DNA of 64,000 nt from Gloeophyllum trabeum ATCC 11539 (GCF_000344685.1 NW_006920414.1:444488-508487); one strand, 5' to 3'; counted from the stretch's first letter, positions 35,605 through 47,909 are shown. Numbers and translations: made by a program. Notes: generated from the sequence alone by a model not told the origin.

Positions 35605-37274
35605 CTATCCTCTGTAGTAGTTCGTCCTGACGAAGGGCATGGGTGTGACGACCGCTTTTCGCATCTGCTTGCGGACCTCGACCTCCAGCTCTGTCCCTTT
35701 CTTATGCCAACCGCTCTGCACGTAGCCCATAGCAATATTCTTCATCAGCGTCGGTGAAGGTATGCCCGAAGTGACAGAGCCTGCGGTATCGATGAGACGC
35801 CCGTGCAAAGCTGTCACCAAGGGCACACTGAGGTACGTACCGAGAGGCTCTTTAGTACCGGGTTTGTAAATTGTTGCACCCTCTGTAAAACAATTGGCAG
35901 GCTGTAACGAACGAAGTAATGTTTCGCTCACGTCTGGCGGGAGCTCCTTCTACAATCAAACCAACCCGTCTTCTTGGGGGACCATCTTTTAGATGTTTCT
36001 TGACACCCTCGAAGCCGATGAAGTCTGCCGAGTCCCTCCTGTCCTTCCCTAAAGTCAAAATAGAGTCAAGACTGACCTTCTCAGACGTAACGTGACCCGA
36101 CTGACCGATAACCCACGTAAGACCAGCCTCAACGGGGGTAGTGTCCTCGTCGAGGTCTTGGCCGTAAAGACACATGCCGGCTTCCAAACGAAGACTATCT
36201 CGTGCACCCAAACCCGTAAGCTGGACAGGGTGCCGAGCGAGCAACTGTGCTACTTCTTCGGTATGCTTTGGTGGGACAGAGATCTATAAAGCAAATGTAA
36301 CCGGGTCAATCTTCTGACATAGTTTCAGGCTTGGAAAGAAGACCTCAAATCCATCTTCACCGGTGTACCCCCCACGTGCTACGTGCAGGTTAAATCCCTC
36401 GATTGGGAGGAATGCGGATCGACCAAACGTTAAGCCTTTCAAGTCGAACGAAGTGAGCGACTGGAGATACTCTGCAGCCTCAGGGCCTAGGTGAATGTGA
36501 GCATACCTCCGGATTCCACGGTTCACAGCGCAAAGACAGTACCTTGCAAAGCGAGCAAGCCCCAATCTTCCAAGACCTCCAGCTCGACCTTCCCGGACGC
36601 GCTTCTTTCGCTGGAGTTCCATTCCTCGAGCTTCTCGTTGAACCACGCCAAATCTCGGTCACGTCTGCCTGCATTCGTAACAACGTAGAACGAATCTTCG
36701 GCATGTTTAGTGATGACAGTATCGTCTATGATTCCACCCCTATCGTTTAGGAGGACGGAGAGGGTCGACGAATATGGAGCCAGCGACGAGAGTGAGGAAG
36801 GGGTTAGCCATTCAAGGAACTGGGTCACGGTTGCGCCTCGGAAACTGAGCATATTCAATAGACGTATACAAATGAAACGAACCCGAGACGTACATGCTTT
36901 GCACCATATGTCCTACATCGAATAGTCCGACACTTGATCGAACATGATTGTGAGCGGCCACTGAGGCGTTCAGTCATTAAACACAGAGCGAAGGGGAGCG
37001 GTTCAAGGTACCTTGGCCAACATCCCCATACTGCAGAGGCATGGAATAACCGGCGAAGGGCACCATCTTCGCACCACGTTTGACATGGAATTCATATAAT
37101 CCCGTCTTCTTAAGCTGAGATAATCCTCAGAGACCCCTACAGTACCAATGGCTGATTACTCACCTCACCCGCTGCAGCTGCATATCCTCTCTTCGCAGTG
37201 AACTGCGTACATCTTAGGCTGCTTGCGCGGAAACCGAGTCCGCTCCTCGTTCGCAGCGTCCGTAAAGCTATCAT
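35605..37274 (-). CDS. GCV1: Aminomethyltransferase, glycine cleavage T protein
   Basis: Mitochondrial enzyme that takes the methylamine group from lipoylated H protein, releases ammonia and forms 5,10-methylene-THF. Nine exons on minus: 37164-37274, 37012-37114, 36894-36960, 36543-36844, 36344-36486, 36106-36283, 35932-36048, 35841-35882, 35605-35780 (412 aa). The first exon is a basic, Arg/Ser-rich presequence ending [10 protein letters not shown]. Family motifs follow: [78 protein letters not shown] and NIAMGYV. Length and order match fungal Gcv1. Divergent from coronin across 395 bp. Confidence 0.95.
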
Positions 37275-37669
37275 TTCAGATACAAAGACGGTCGTTAGGA
37301 CCGTTCCCGGAACGTGTACGAGAGGGCAGCGGACAAGGGTGCACTTACAGGCCTAGGTCACATATATAGGCGAGTCCGGCGTAATTACGATAAAGGTCCT
37401 GCGCTATCAACGTAAACGCGCGTTCAGTAATTTGTAGTCTCAATCTGTAGTCCTCACTCTAGTCAGCTTGTAGTGCATACCATCGCGATTAGAACTCCGA
37501 TTATTGATAGGACATCTCGAATTATCACTGCTGTTACTACTGCGCTGCTCCTCACCTCGATACGTCCTGACGACGCCAAACCTCCTCTCGTCGGTGGCCC
37601 CGTGAAGCGTTCAGCCTGTTCCTTCTGTAGGACGGGTAAGGGAACAATATAATCTCTCCTGTTTAAACT
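37275..37669. promoter_or_regulatory. Divergent promoter region (GCV1 / coronin)
   Basis: 395 bp between two divergently oriented start codons. No TATA box or other motif was recognised with confidence. Confidence 0.55.
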
Positions 37670-39598
37670 ATGTCTCGCTTTGTACGGCCGTCCAAATATC
37701 GGTGAGCTTGCGCACATTGCTCGACGTGTCATGGTGCTGAGACGTGTGCAGTCACGTCTTCGGACAGACAGGGAAAAAGGAGTATGGCATCGAGAATGTC
37801 AAAGTGTCCAACACTGCTTGGGATACCAACCTAATCTCGGCATCAGGGGCAAGTTGTCTGTCCGTATTTTGCTTGCGATATCATGCCTGACCGTATTACC
37901 GTGTTACAGCGATACATTAGCGTAAACTGGAATGCATCGGGAGGAGGAGCTTTTGCCATCCTTCCCCTCCCCTCGCCTTTCCAGCCCATTCCCAATTTCC
38001 CGTACAAGCTCCCCGACATCATCCCCTTGGCACGCAGCCACACCGCTCCCGTCCTCGACACCGACTGGTCTCCCCACAATGACTCCATCGTCGCATCCGG
38101 AGGTGAAGATGGTAAAGCGATGATCTGGAAAGTCGAGTCTTCCGTGTTCGAAGGTTGGAACGATGAGGGTTGGCAGCCCCAGGACTTTGATCCCGTCGCT
38201 CGGCTCGATGTATCACCACGCAAGGTCGGACAGGTTCTGTTCCACCCAACCGCTGAGAATGTCCTTGCGACTGCTTCCGCAGAGCACACCGTGAAGCTCT
38301 GGGATCTCGCGAACCCCGAAAGTGCCAAGTCAGTCCTCTCCGGGCACGGCGACGCGATTCAGAGCATGGCGTTCAACCCGGCTGGGACAGTACTGGTAAC
38401 AACCTGCAGGGATCGTAAGATCAGAATATTCGATCCACGAGCTGGAGGTGAGGCAGTCAGAGTCACGGACGGGCACAGTGGCATCAAAGGTGCACGCGTT
38501 GTATGGATGGGCGAGCACAACAATATTGCTACGACTGGATTCAGCAAGATGAGCGACCGTCAACTGAGCGTTTGGGAGACTGGAGGGTTGAGCAATGTCA
38601 AGACCATGACTATTGATCAATCTGCTGGTATCATAATGCCGTTCTGGAGTGACAACAACATCCTATTCCTTGGTGAGTTGATTCAATATCGAGTTCGCAG
38701 AGCGTAAGTGATGCATGATGCACATTTCCATAGCTGGCAAGGGGTACGTTCCTTCGTGACATAATTTGTTGGACCTCTTGTTGACGATATTAACCAGTGA
38801 TGGTAACATCCGCTACTACGAGTGGGAGTCCGAGACATTGTATCCTCTCGCGGAGCACAAGTCGAACGAGCCACAGCGTGGAATGTGCTTCCTGCCCCGA
38901 AGAGCGCTAAATGTGTTCGACTGCGAGATTGCTCGTGCCTATAAGATCTCCGGGTCGTACATCGAACCCATCGCATTCATTGTCCCCCGCAAGGTACGTC
39001 CGTTTGGGTTCTGAGTGATGCTACGCATCTTGCTAAGTTCATCCCTGGCAGTCCGACTCCTTCCAGTCCGACATATTCCCTCCCGCACCTTCCGCAGAAC
39101 CCGCCCTTAGTGCCGCTGAGTTCTTCTCCGGCAAGACCGCCTCTCCAAAACTTGTCAACCTCGAGAACGGCGTCACTTCCTCTGGTTCATACACCCCGGC
39201 CTCGCTCTCGACTCCCGCACCGACTAAGACTGCATCGGCTCCTGCACCCAGCCCAGTGGCTGCCCCTTCACCTATTCCCGTGTCTACGCCTGCAGCAGCT
39301 CCAGCCCCTATCAGCCCTGTTGCGCCCAAGGCGGAACCACGAGCTACACCTGTTACCCCTTCCCAATCCCAGCCCACGTTCGACGTAAGCACCATGGTGC
39401 ATCATTCAACTATCATTGGACGTCTGACTTAATATCTCCTTGTAGTCTGGAAACGGCAATGCCCTTCTGCAAGAAGAAAACGCGCGCCTGACCTTAGAGC
39501 TGCGGGACGCGCGAGAGAAGATCAGGAATCTCGAGCTTCAAGTGGAGTCTATCCGGGCTAACGCGCGCAAAGCAGCTCAAGCCTTATTGGATGAATAG
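37670..39598 (+). CDS. CRN1: Coronin (actin-binding WD-repeat protein)
   Basis: Binds F-actin and Arp2/3 at cortical patches. Seven exons: 37670-37701, 37752-37848, 37910-38672, 38734-38743, 38798-38993, 39052-39384, 39446-39598 (527 aa). It begins with the coronin signature SRFVRPSKYRHVFG and KEYGIENVKVSN, continues through a seven-blade propeller with clear WD units (DTDWSPHNDSIVASGGEDG, TASAEHTVKLWDL) and the C-terminal propeller extension (ALNVFDCEIARAYKI). A Pro/Ala/Ser-rich unique region and a short coiled coil (ENARLTLELRDAREKIRNLE) follow. Exon 4 is only 10 nt. The second intron (37849-37909) starts with GCAAGT, a GC-AG intron. Confidence 0.94.
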
Positions 39599-40374
39599 AG
39601 CGACCTGCATAATGTTCCATAATACAAAGATTGTAGGTATCGGGGGATGACATTTATACCATTGGGACTGCTTAATGCTCTGGGTGCCAACTCAGGAAGG
39701 TACGGACCGGGAGACTATCATGATTGTCAGATTATGAACAAGGTCGGCGCATAGGCTACTATCATTTGGGTAGTTTTGCAAAACTCTGTAAATCGACGTG
39801 TTGCGCTCAGCTCGCTAGATCTAGAGTCGGAATTTTTGCGTGGCATCGTGTAGCACCCTCCTATGTACCCTACAGTGATTTCGTTGTATTGTAATACGAG
39901 GTGTAGGGGGTGCTAGATAGATGCCGGTTTGGTAGGGTTTGTCACCCGTGACCTCCCCGCGAGATCCATCACGTTTTTGTCACGATCCGCCTCTCGAAGT
40001 TTTGCAAAACAGCATCCCTATAGCTACATCCTCACAATCGGGTTCCTTGGACAGCTCAATGTATGGTACAATAGTATAGCCCAAACAGGACCCCGGCGAA
40101 AAACGATGGAATGGTGCCATATCTGGATTTCACACGGTCTGCAGCTGCAGGCAGCTGCAAACACCCTCCCTCTTCATAACCACTCAATGTTTCCCCAGAC
40201 CAAATTCAGAGCGCATCCAGTAGTCGATATCTACATGCCTACAGAGTCCCTGAATTTCTTTATGAGGAATACAGCTCTCGGTAGGGTAATTTTGTAAATT
40301 TTGCAAAACTACCCAAATAACAGTAAGTATGCAAAATATGCAGTTCGCGATCGCTGAAGAGAAGAGAAAAACAT
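39599..40374. other. Intergenic region containing a TIR element
   Basis: From the coronin stop to the tRNA gene. Most of it is the inverted-repeat element at 39764-40318. No protein gene is recognised; the 122-codon frame at 39929-40297 has no family character. Confidence 0.6.
39764..40318. mobile_element. 555-bp non-autonomous element with 20-bp perfect TIRs
   Basis: The left end ATTTGGGTAGTTTTGCAAAA (39764-39783) is repeated perfectly in reverse complement at the right end (40299-40318). The palindromic core GTTTTGCAAAAC occurs again inside near 40000. The interior has no transposase frame. A target-site duplication is not evident (TATC on the left, AACA on the right). It lies 57 bp from the tRNA gene, on the side of its 3' end. 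Best read as a MITE-like DNA transposon derivative. Confidence 0.65.
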
Positions 40375-40498
40375 TGGCCAACGCCGGGGTCGAACCGACG
40401 ACCTTGGCGTAACCACCATCTAGACCCGTATCAGGGAAGATACAGAGCAGGACAGTAAGGTATTAGCACCACGCTCTAACCAACTGAGCTAGTCGGCC
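40375..40498 (-). tRNA. tRNA-Ile (anticodon AAU) with a 50-nt intron
   Basis: On minus, the acceptor stem GGCCGAC/GTTGGCC pairs fully (one G-U). A D arm with AGTTGGTTA loop, anticodon stem TGGTG/CGCCA with loop CTAATAA, and T arm GTCGG-TTCGACC-CCGGC are present, with A as discriminator base. The mature length would be 74 nt. A 50-nt intron (40411-40460) lies at the canonical place after the base 3' of the anticodon. AAU (read as IAU) decodes Ile. B box GGTTCGACC fits the consensus. Confidence 0.93.
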
Positions 40499-40599
40499 GT
40501 TAAATGGTTGATAATTAAATAATCTATATCTGGCCTGCGACGAGTGACAGTCAGTTACACTCATCGCCACAAACGCGACGCATCCGTTTCGCCTGAACC

Positions 40600-41411
40600 A
40601 TGTTCTTCATAGTATGTATCTCCTGTGGTCACCATGCATTCCAGCATTCACGAGTGACTCGGCGACTAGAAAGAATTGACGCATACTATTCTGCTTCATC
40701 CGTCATACTTTGGTCCTCGGATGCTCCAGTTCCTGGAGTCTAAGCTATATTCCGACGTTGAAGGAACATGTTCAGGACAGTTCGGTTATATCATCGCTGT
40801 CGTCTCCATTCTAGATATTGGGAAGGGTGTCGTCCTGAGTGGTAGTGGGCAAGCTGAGTTTGTGACACGGTACCGGGCAATCGTCTTCAAACCCTTCAAA
40901 GGAGAAGTTGTGGACGGAGTTGTGGGGAATGTGAACAAGGTACACTTGGAATGGCGGCAGATGCTGCAGTCTTTGATTAACACCTGATTGCCTCAGATGG
41001 GTTTCTTTGCGGACGTTGGCCCCTTGACGGTATTCGTCTCACATCAGGTGCGAGTCTTCCCATACCCTTCTTCCAATTGTTTCACCATTTCGCCCTCGCA
41101 GCTCATCGGGCCAGACTTCCGATACGATCCCAACTCTAATCCGCCCTCTTTCGCTTCGGAGGACCAGGCACGTAGAAGTCATGCATGTGGCTTTTGTACT
41201 GATAAGTTAGCTTGCCTGCCTCCTAGATCATCGAGAAGAACACAAAAATTCGGCTAAAGATTGTTGGAACGCGTGTCGATGCTACGGAAATTGTGCGTTA
41301 TTGTGTGTTGTTGGTACTCTACGTCGCTGATGCGCCCTTTTCCTTCCACCGTTACATCTGAAGTTCGCCATTGGCACCATAAAAGAAGATCATCTTGGTG
41401 TCATCGACTGA
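40600..41411 (+). CDS. RPB7: RNA polymerase II subunit RPB7
   Basis: Stalk subunit that pairs with Rpb4 and binds emerging RNA. Six exons: 40600-40611, 40670-40939, 40997-41047, 41102-41167, 41227-41292, 41364-41411 (170 aa, one less than yeast). The first exon encodes only MFFI. The family sequence follows: LHPSYFGPRM, YRAIVFKPFKGEVVDGVV, FFADVGPLTVFVS, the NPPSF segment of the OB fold and the C-terminal IGTIKEDHLGVID. The intron at 41168-41226 begins with GCACGT; a GT donor nearby would break the frame, so this is read as a GC-AG intron. Confidence 0.95.
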
Positions 41412-41688
41412 CGGGTATTATGCTGGGTTTTCATTGCTTTCGTATCTTTTCGTCGCGTCCTTAGAATGTATATCTAATGTAACCTAATGTACCGGTGCCC
41501 TCCAGGCATAGATTGGGAGAATGTTGTGCCTGTCGCGCTCATCATGACACCTGAATTTCTGACTGAGTGATAAATATATAAGGATGTATCAGATAATGTA
41601 TACATGGCGTTAGCAACATCCAACATATTACATACGCGTAAGGTGATCCAGTCAATCAGAGATGCCGACTGCTCAGGGTCCATAAATC

Positions 41689-44600
41689 CTACTCTTCATC
41701 CTCGAATCTCAGGATCTGCGCATCCTCGTCGACAGGAACGTTCCGATACCCGCTTCTCGATCGGAATCGTGTTGTCAACGAATCCACAGCTTCCGCGACA
41801 TACTCATATGCGATACCCGCGATGCCGACAAGGAACCACGGCACGGACGCGAGCGTTGATACAATACCCGATTCGCTGCGCCTGTACGACATACCTGGCT
41901 CCCCTCCAGGCAAACGGATGGTGCTGGCAGAGAGAGGATTGAACTGATGAAGCGAAAGGCATAAGACAATATTACATACCCTCTAGCCATGCCGCTTCTG
42001 CGGTAGTACCAGTAAGCCACAAGGGCTGTGAACATGAATGGTATCACGATTACTGTCCACCAGAAAAACGCGCCATGGGCCTTGAAACCCGGGCATACGT
42101 GCCGCTCTCCTCGGTCAAGTCGTAGACCATCCTCGCAAGACGAATAGGGTATTTTCCGGTATGGAGTCCGCTCGTACCAATAATCTTCGCCGTTCCGGCA
42201 AGACGTCTCCGGGTCGCTTGGCAGTGGCTGGGTCCCTTCCACGAGAACGCAGCTGCCGCTGCTGTCTCTTACATGATTGAACTCACTTGGTAAAGTTTTT
42301 TTCAGTAAGAGCCTCATGAAGAGAGTCGATGTAGTCCACGTACCATTCGAAATCATGTTCGTCGCAAGCACAATTTCTGACTATACGCTCTTCAGCCTTG
42401 GCTTGATTCCCGACCACGCAGTTGGCTTCACGTCTCCGCCTGTGGAACATGGTCTAGGGTTGACGAAGGTGAACAACTTGAAGGACATAGACCATTCGTG
42501 AGCTCACCTGACGTCCGAAGAGACAAAGCTCTGCTCTTTCGTGACTGGGACTCCATAGCTCGAAGTCGTCGTGAGCGGGATCCTGAACGTCCAAGACGCC
42601 TATGGAAGTAGTTTGAGTTGATGTACACATGAACAAGAGCTCTACTATTACATTGCCTTGTAGTCAGAGCAGAGAAGTCAATATGGACTGCAACCGCCGC
42701 TGAGGGTGACCGGGGATAAGAGCCGAAGAGAATGAATCGGCGGCTGGTATCGGACGGTACGGTGACGATGGCATAGACCCGGAGTTTGTCGTCCGTGAAC
42801 TTGTACTCCCGCCATGTCTTACCCTCGTCGGTGCTGAATAGCACATGGTCCGTGGGTTCCTCATCGTTGGCCATGACAAGGATCGACCCCGAATCACCGA
42901 ATTCCCAGAGATGTGCATCCTTGTGAACTTCTTCCCAAGTAAACCCACCGTCACGGCTGAGGAAAGTGTCGCTTTCCGTATATGGTGCCAAGCTCTCGCC
43001 AACGTTGCCTACGGCCATCAACAGACCTGGAACAGAGGGCGTGCTATATGTTGCCCTTGGATCCCGACGCTCCGTATATCCGTGGACGTGCAAGGCGCAG
43101 CTCTAGGCAATCAGAACGTAAGACGTAAATCTAGTCACCAACGCGCATAATCGCATTTGACGTACAACACTCGTGCAGTCATAGCGTAGACCCTGCGAGT
43201 CAGTTGTAGGAGGTGTCAGGCTCTTCCATGAACCACCTAGAGCCATGTGAGCAACATGCAGCTTCGACAAAAGGGCAGGATGGGTTTACCGTCATTATGC
43301 GTAATCCGGCTTTGCAGCTTCTTCGTGCCAGTCAAAGGCGCTTCTGAAGGATTCGAGACAACGTTCACGAGTGCGATACCGTCAAGACCAATCATCTTCT
43401 CGAAATCGACGTAGCCACGCTCATCCCTATTGACATTGTCTAAGGCTACGCCGAAGTATGTCCCATTCGAGTTGGATTTGAGAATACTTCCCCAGTACGG
43501 GTTGGGTGGCTCGGAGGTAGTCACGTGCAAGAACACCGACATTGTGCTTGATTCCAGCATCGTATACGCCTAACGAAGCGTTAGCATACATGACGGGAAA
43601 GTTGATTATATGGCGTACATGCTGAGTAGGGCGCATACTGGGCGGGAACATGCCCGTGGCGAATTTCCGACCGTCGAGGGACACTTGCAGTTCAAGAGAC
43701 TGCCTATCTTGCACGTACTGCGTATACTCAGCAAGAGCCCACTACTTGTCAAGATCAACCCTTACCTCTGCGACTATGAGATACTCAGAAAACTTAGTAA
43801 AGCCAACGACGTGATTGAAAAGCTTCGTCTTCGTCGCAAAGTAGTCGGTACCGGAGACAAGTTCGAGCGCATTCGTCCCACTTTGCATGAAAAATCTCTG
43901 GTTTCCTTTCTTGTCTCGCCACGATTCACATAAGATATGGGTCTTGTCGACCTTGAGTTCGGCGTCGCGGGCCCATTGACAGTTGCGCACGTACGTCTCC
44001 ACGATGTTCCAGTGCCGGCCGTTGTCGCGAGAGTAGTGGGCAACGGCATGGCAATTGGCGCCAAATCCTTCGCAGTCTTCATTTCCAGTCCAGATGATGT
44101 AATCAGAATTCTGAGGTTGGAAGTGCAAGACTTGCGCGCCGAACGTATTGGGAACAGTGGGAGTATTCATCGGATTCCACGTCCTTCCAACGTCCGTGGT
44201 ATAGTAGAATCGGTTGTCAGGAGTGACGAGGTACCCTCTGTCGTTAGTGTAGGGATGGAGATAGAAGACGACAAATCTTTGGTCAGGTACGGGCTGTGTC
44301 CATGTGTAGCCTTCATTGCTTGACTGCCAAATGGACCCGTCCGCAAGTCGCACCAAGATTGTCTAGAAGATGTAAGTACTATTATATGTATGTTAACGAC
44401 GACAGACAGACCTGAGAATCCGCAAAATAAGCCTGTTGCACGACAGGAGCAGAGAATTCGAACTAAAGGAAGAAAACAGTCAATCGTCGGTCAAGACCTG
44501 TTTGATAGCCTATGCTCGATACTTGCAGTCTGGTGAATGATGTCGCCCTCCTGCGGCTGGGCTGAAGTCCAGATGAGCGATAAGCGACCCATGTCCCAGT

Positions 44601-47091
44601 ATTGAAAGATGACAGACCTTCGGAACACTTTTTCTCGACTTTGTCATCCTTGCTGATTCCACGTTCTCTACTGCAGGTGTCTCCGGGGATCAAGCGATAC
44701 CCGGAAGAGCCCATGTACGTTTGGTTGGGATCACCAGCAGAGCATACGCCAGCCGGTATCGGCTCCGGACCAACAGGGACACACTCCTTGCCATTTCGGA
44801 CGAAGTTGTAATCACTGCAATGTCGGCTAGTCAGTGAACAGTTGAGAAGAGAAGATGTCAACCATATACAGACCATTCGAAGTCTTCGTCGGTACAAGGA
44901 CAGTCCTCCTCGTGTCCAACGGGGTCCGTGAATTTGTTGCCGACGTAACAATCAGCATCAGCCTTGCGACGCTTGTACCACAGCTAGAGCCGACCGCATC
45001 TTAACCTGAGCCTAGGGATACATGGGGATAGTCCGCACCTTGTGTCCCATCAGGCATTCTTTGGCAGCTGATCTAGCGTACCAGTTCTCGAAATCATTAT
45101 CCGTGCATTGACGTCTCCCAAGCCCGGCAAAGTCCAGATATACGATAGCGTACCGACCTTGCCCAGCTGTCTGGTCCCTCCGGGCGATCTGACCCAATAA
45201 GATGAATTTCTGGGAGGTTGCATCCGGCACGCTCGTGAGTGCTCTGGCCCGCATTTTGACACCATAGTTGTAGGAGTTCCTGCGATTCGGCAAATTAAGA
45301 TCAACGCTTCCGAAGAAAAGCAGTCGAGGCTACTCACCAAGTCCTCCCCTCATCAGTCGAATATCTGATGGTGTCAACACCTTCTTCATCGTTCACGGCA
45401 ACAAGTATAGTGCCTTGGTCGCCAAACTCGTACTTATGTGCATCTCTCCGGATCATCCTCCAAGTCAAACCAGCGTCTGTGCTCAGGAATGTATCGCACT
45501 CTTCATAGGGTTGGAGGTAAGCGCCGATGGATCCGACTCCCATGATAAACCCGGGAGCAGGGGAGGAGAAAATGCGCCCGAAGTTATGCGGCGTCGTTAC
45601 GGAATGTAAGTGTAATGAGCATTCATTCTTGTCTGCGGGATCACACGGAATGCGGCGCCCTTCGCTGTCGGTCGAAGGGGGTTGCAGGGTTGACCAAGAA
45701 CTACCTACATCTGAATCAGTATCTTCGGGAAGTATAGCTGTGGATCGAGATACCATCATCGAAGGTAATCATGGTCTTGAGCTGCTTGGTAGCAACGCCG
45801 CGTTCCACTTCCTGAGCATTCACAACGACATTAGCCAAACCGACACCTTCTACTCCGTATATGGTCTCGTAGTCGACATAGCCCATCTCATTCCGGTTGG
45901 TATCCCTCAAACTCTCCACGAAGTACGTCCCGTTGGAGTTGCTGACAAACAGAGTACCTATACTGGCCTCTGTCTGGAGCACCACATCCACTGCCAGCGA
46001 GTGAATTGTGGACTCAACAATCGTGTACGCATTCTCTCTCAAGCGAGCCGACGTCGCATGAGGGAACTGCGCCTTTGCCCACGTCTTGGTGTCGACGGAC
46101 ACGTACAGCAGCATGTCGCCTTCGCTGCCGGGGCTGAGATCCTTCAAAGCCACGACAGCGAACTTCGACACGATGGCGAAGGCCACGACGCCCCGCGCAT
46201 TCTTGCCTATGCCAAGGTCTTCCACCTTGTTTTCCTGCTGAAAGAAGTCCGTGCTGGAGAACACTCTGCTGGATGACAGAGAGTGGGTTCCAGTCAGCGT
46301 AGTGGTATCGAACCCAACACAGTAAATCAGGTCGGGATGAGCGTCGTGCTTGAAATCCTTGCTGCTATGTGCGAACTGGCACCGGGACGTCTCCGTGAGG
46401 AGAAGCTTGGGTTCGTCACTAAAGGCTTCTTTTGTGTAGTACGTCTGATCGCTCAGTTAGTAACCGGGTAAGGCGCACTGCACCGTCTTACTTGCCTCGT
46501 CGTGACAGACCGAGCCCCAGCCTAAACGGTCACATACAGTACCTTGATAGAGAATGTATCCATATTTCGCGGGGTCGGAATGAAACGAGAGGGGTCTGGA
46601 CGTGTAGGCGGGTACGATTGGCATGGTGAAGCTCCGCCACGTCCGTCCACGATCTTCGGTGCGCCAATGGGTCTTGTGGCGGGTCAAGACGAAAGCCTGG
46701 CCAGTAGCAGCTTAAATACGCTGAATATCTGTCAGACATAAGACACTCACATAGCGATTGTCGAATGGGTGTTCTATGACCATGCTCGCATCCCCCGCAG
46801 GTATATCCGCAGCCCTGTTCCACGTCTTGCCCTCATCTTGCGACACATACACATTGCCCTCCACAACGTCATGATATATCACCGTCTAGTCCGTCCGTCG
46901 AGGTCAGCTCAACGCGCAGCACAGTCCAAGGGCACACGCACAGTAGTGTCATCGAAGAAGAACAGCCTGGCAGGGAGATTATTGAAATACGTTATACTTT
47001 TCTCGATGTCTTGTGCCCCAGACAGCAGGACACATAGCAGAATAGTGATCGACCAGGCCAGAAAGGCCGCCGTTCTGTGTAACGGCGCCAT
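41689..47091 (-). CDS. VPS10: Vps10/sortilin-type vacuolar sorting receptor
   Basis: Type I receptor carrying soluble hydrolases from late Golgi to the endosome. Nineteen exons on minus: 46942-47091, 46751-46885, 46496-46696, 45754-46444, 45338-45710, 45039-45279, 44874-44983, 44618-44814, 44527-44561, 44412-44462, 43766-44362, 43619-43717, 43290-43569, 43166-43236, 42652-43102, 42508-42599, 42344-42453, 41980-42285, 41689-41923 (1474 aa). A signal peptide (1-26) precedes two tandem VPS10 domains, each with ten-bladed-propeller Asp-box motifs ([31 protein letters not shown]) and a Cys-rich Sortilin-C module (CTDEDFECDYNF; CDEHDFECEFN). A single membrane span lies near residues 1369-1389, followed by a cytosolic tail with ARGTIRLP and several aromatic/acidic motifs (YRNVPVDED). 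Introns at 46445-46495 and 44463-44526 are GC-AG. The plus-strand frames inside are shadows. Confidence 0.95.
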
Positions 47092-47451
47092 AGGGTCGTG
47101 GAGGTCGTAAGCAAGCCACGAAGGCGGGTCCGCGCTTACCCCGTCGAGTACTGCGCGTCGGAGTCGCGGAGGCAATAACTGCTGAAATAGAAGCTGTGCC
47201 TTACTTCCAGCCGTTTGCAGATCGATAGACCACCACTTCAAAAAACTGCGTATAGTCGGAGTGGGTCGGAGCGGGTGCCAGGGACATCGGAAGAAGGCAT
47301 AGAAGTCCAGATGGCCTGATTTCTGTCTCTCGGGGACTTGAAATTGGCTGTCCGACGTGGTCCGACTGTAAATGATTTTTGAGAAATGGGCCCATCGATC
47401 TGCAACTGGCTGTCAACAATGCTCTTCTCAGATATCGACCTTCAACGACTC

Positions 47452-47489
47452 AGCGGTTTGCTTACAGTAAGCACCGTAAGCAAACCGCT
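47452..47489. repeat. Perfect 14-bp inverted repeat (hairpin)
   Basis: AGCGGTTTGCTTAC (47452-47465) and its exact complement GTAAGCAAACCGCT (47476-47489) are separated by 10 nt. It could form a cruciform or RNA hairpin, or be the end of a small element. Confidence 0.85.
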
Positions 47490-47784
47490 ATGTACCATAT
47501 ACCTACAATGATTGCTATGCATATGGAGATACAGGGAATACTAAGGTGTAAGTCAGCCCTGTCGGAGCTGCCGTTGATTCTGAGCAAAGAGCTGTTTGAA
47601 CGCGCCGTAATGACCGATGGGTCCCACAGGACATACTGTATTTCGAAGAAAATATATTCACACCAGTGCGTAACAAACCGGACCTAAGTCACGGCTTACA
47701 TTGGTCGTAAAAGGTCGTAAGTAATACATCATGAAAGAGTCCGAACTACTCGATACAGCATGCCAATAATGATAGTGTGGTGGT

Positions 47785-47800
47785 TGTACACTAGTGTACA
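47785..47800. repeat. 16-bp perfect palindrome
   Basis: TGTACACTAGTGTACA is identical to its own reverse complement. A dimeric regulator site is one possibility, but chance cannot be excluded. Confidence 0.7.
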
Positions 47801-47909
47801 CTCGATCTGAGCATGTCCCGCTGGTAAGCATACCCTTTTCCAACCAAGGTTGACGGAGCAACTTACGTAGATAAAACAGAATGCGGCCAGTTAAGCACAG
47901 GTAGGAAGC

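Larger units (their letters stand above)
47092..47909. other. Intergenic region with hairpin and palindrome
   Basis: Promoter side of VPS10 and 3' side of the coiled-coil gene. No protein gene is recognised. Two notable symmetric sequences lie at 47452-47489 and 47785-47800 (listed separately). Confidence 0.6.

Noticed and set aside
45527..46276. 249-codon plus-strand frame
   Set aside because: Antisense shadow of the VPS10 exon 45754-46444, which has clear Asp-box motifs and family sequence.
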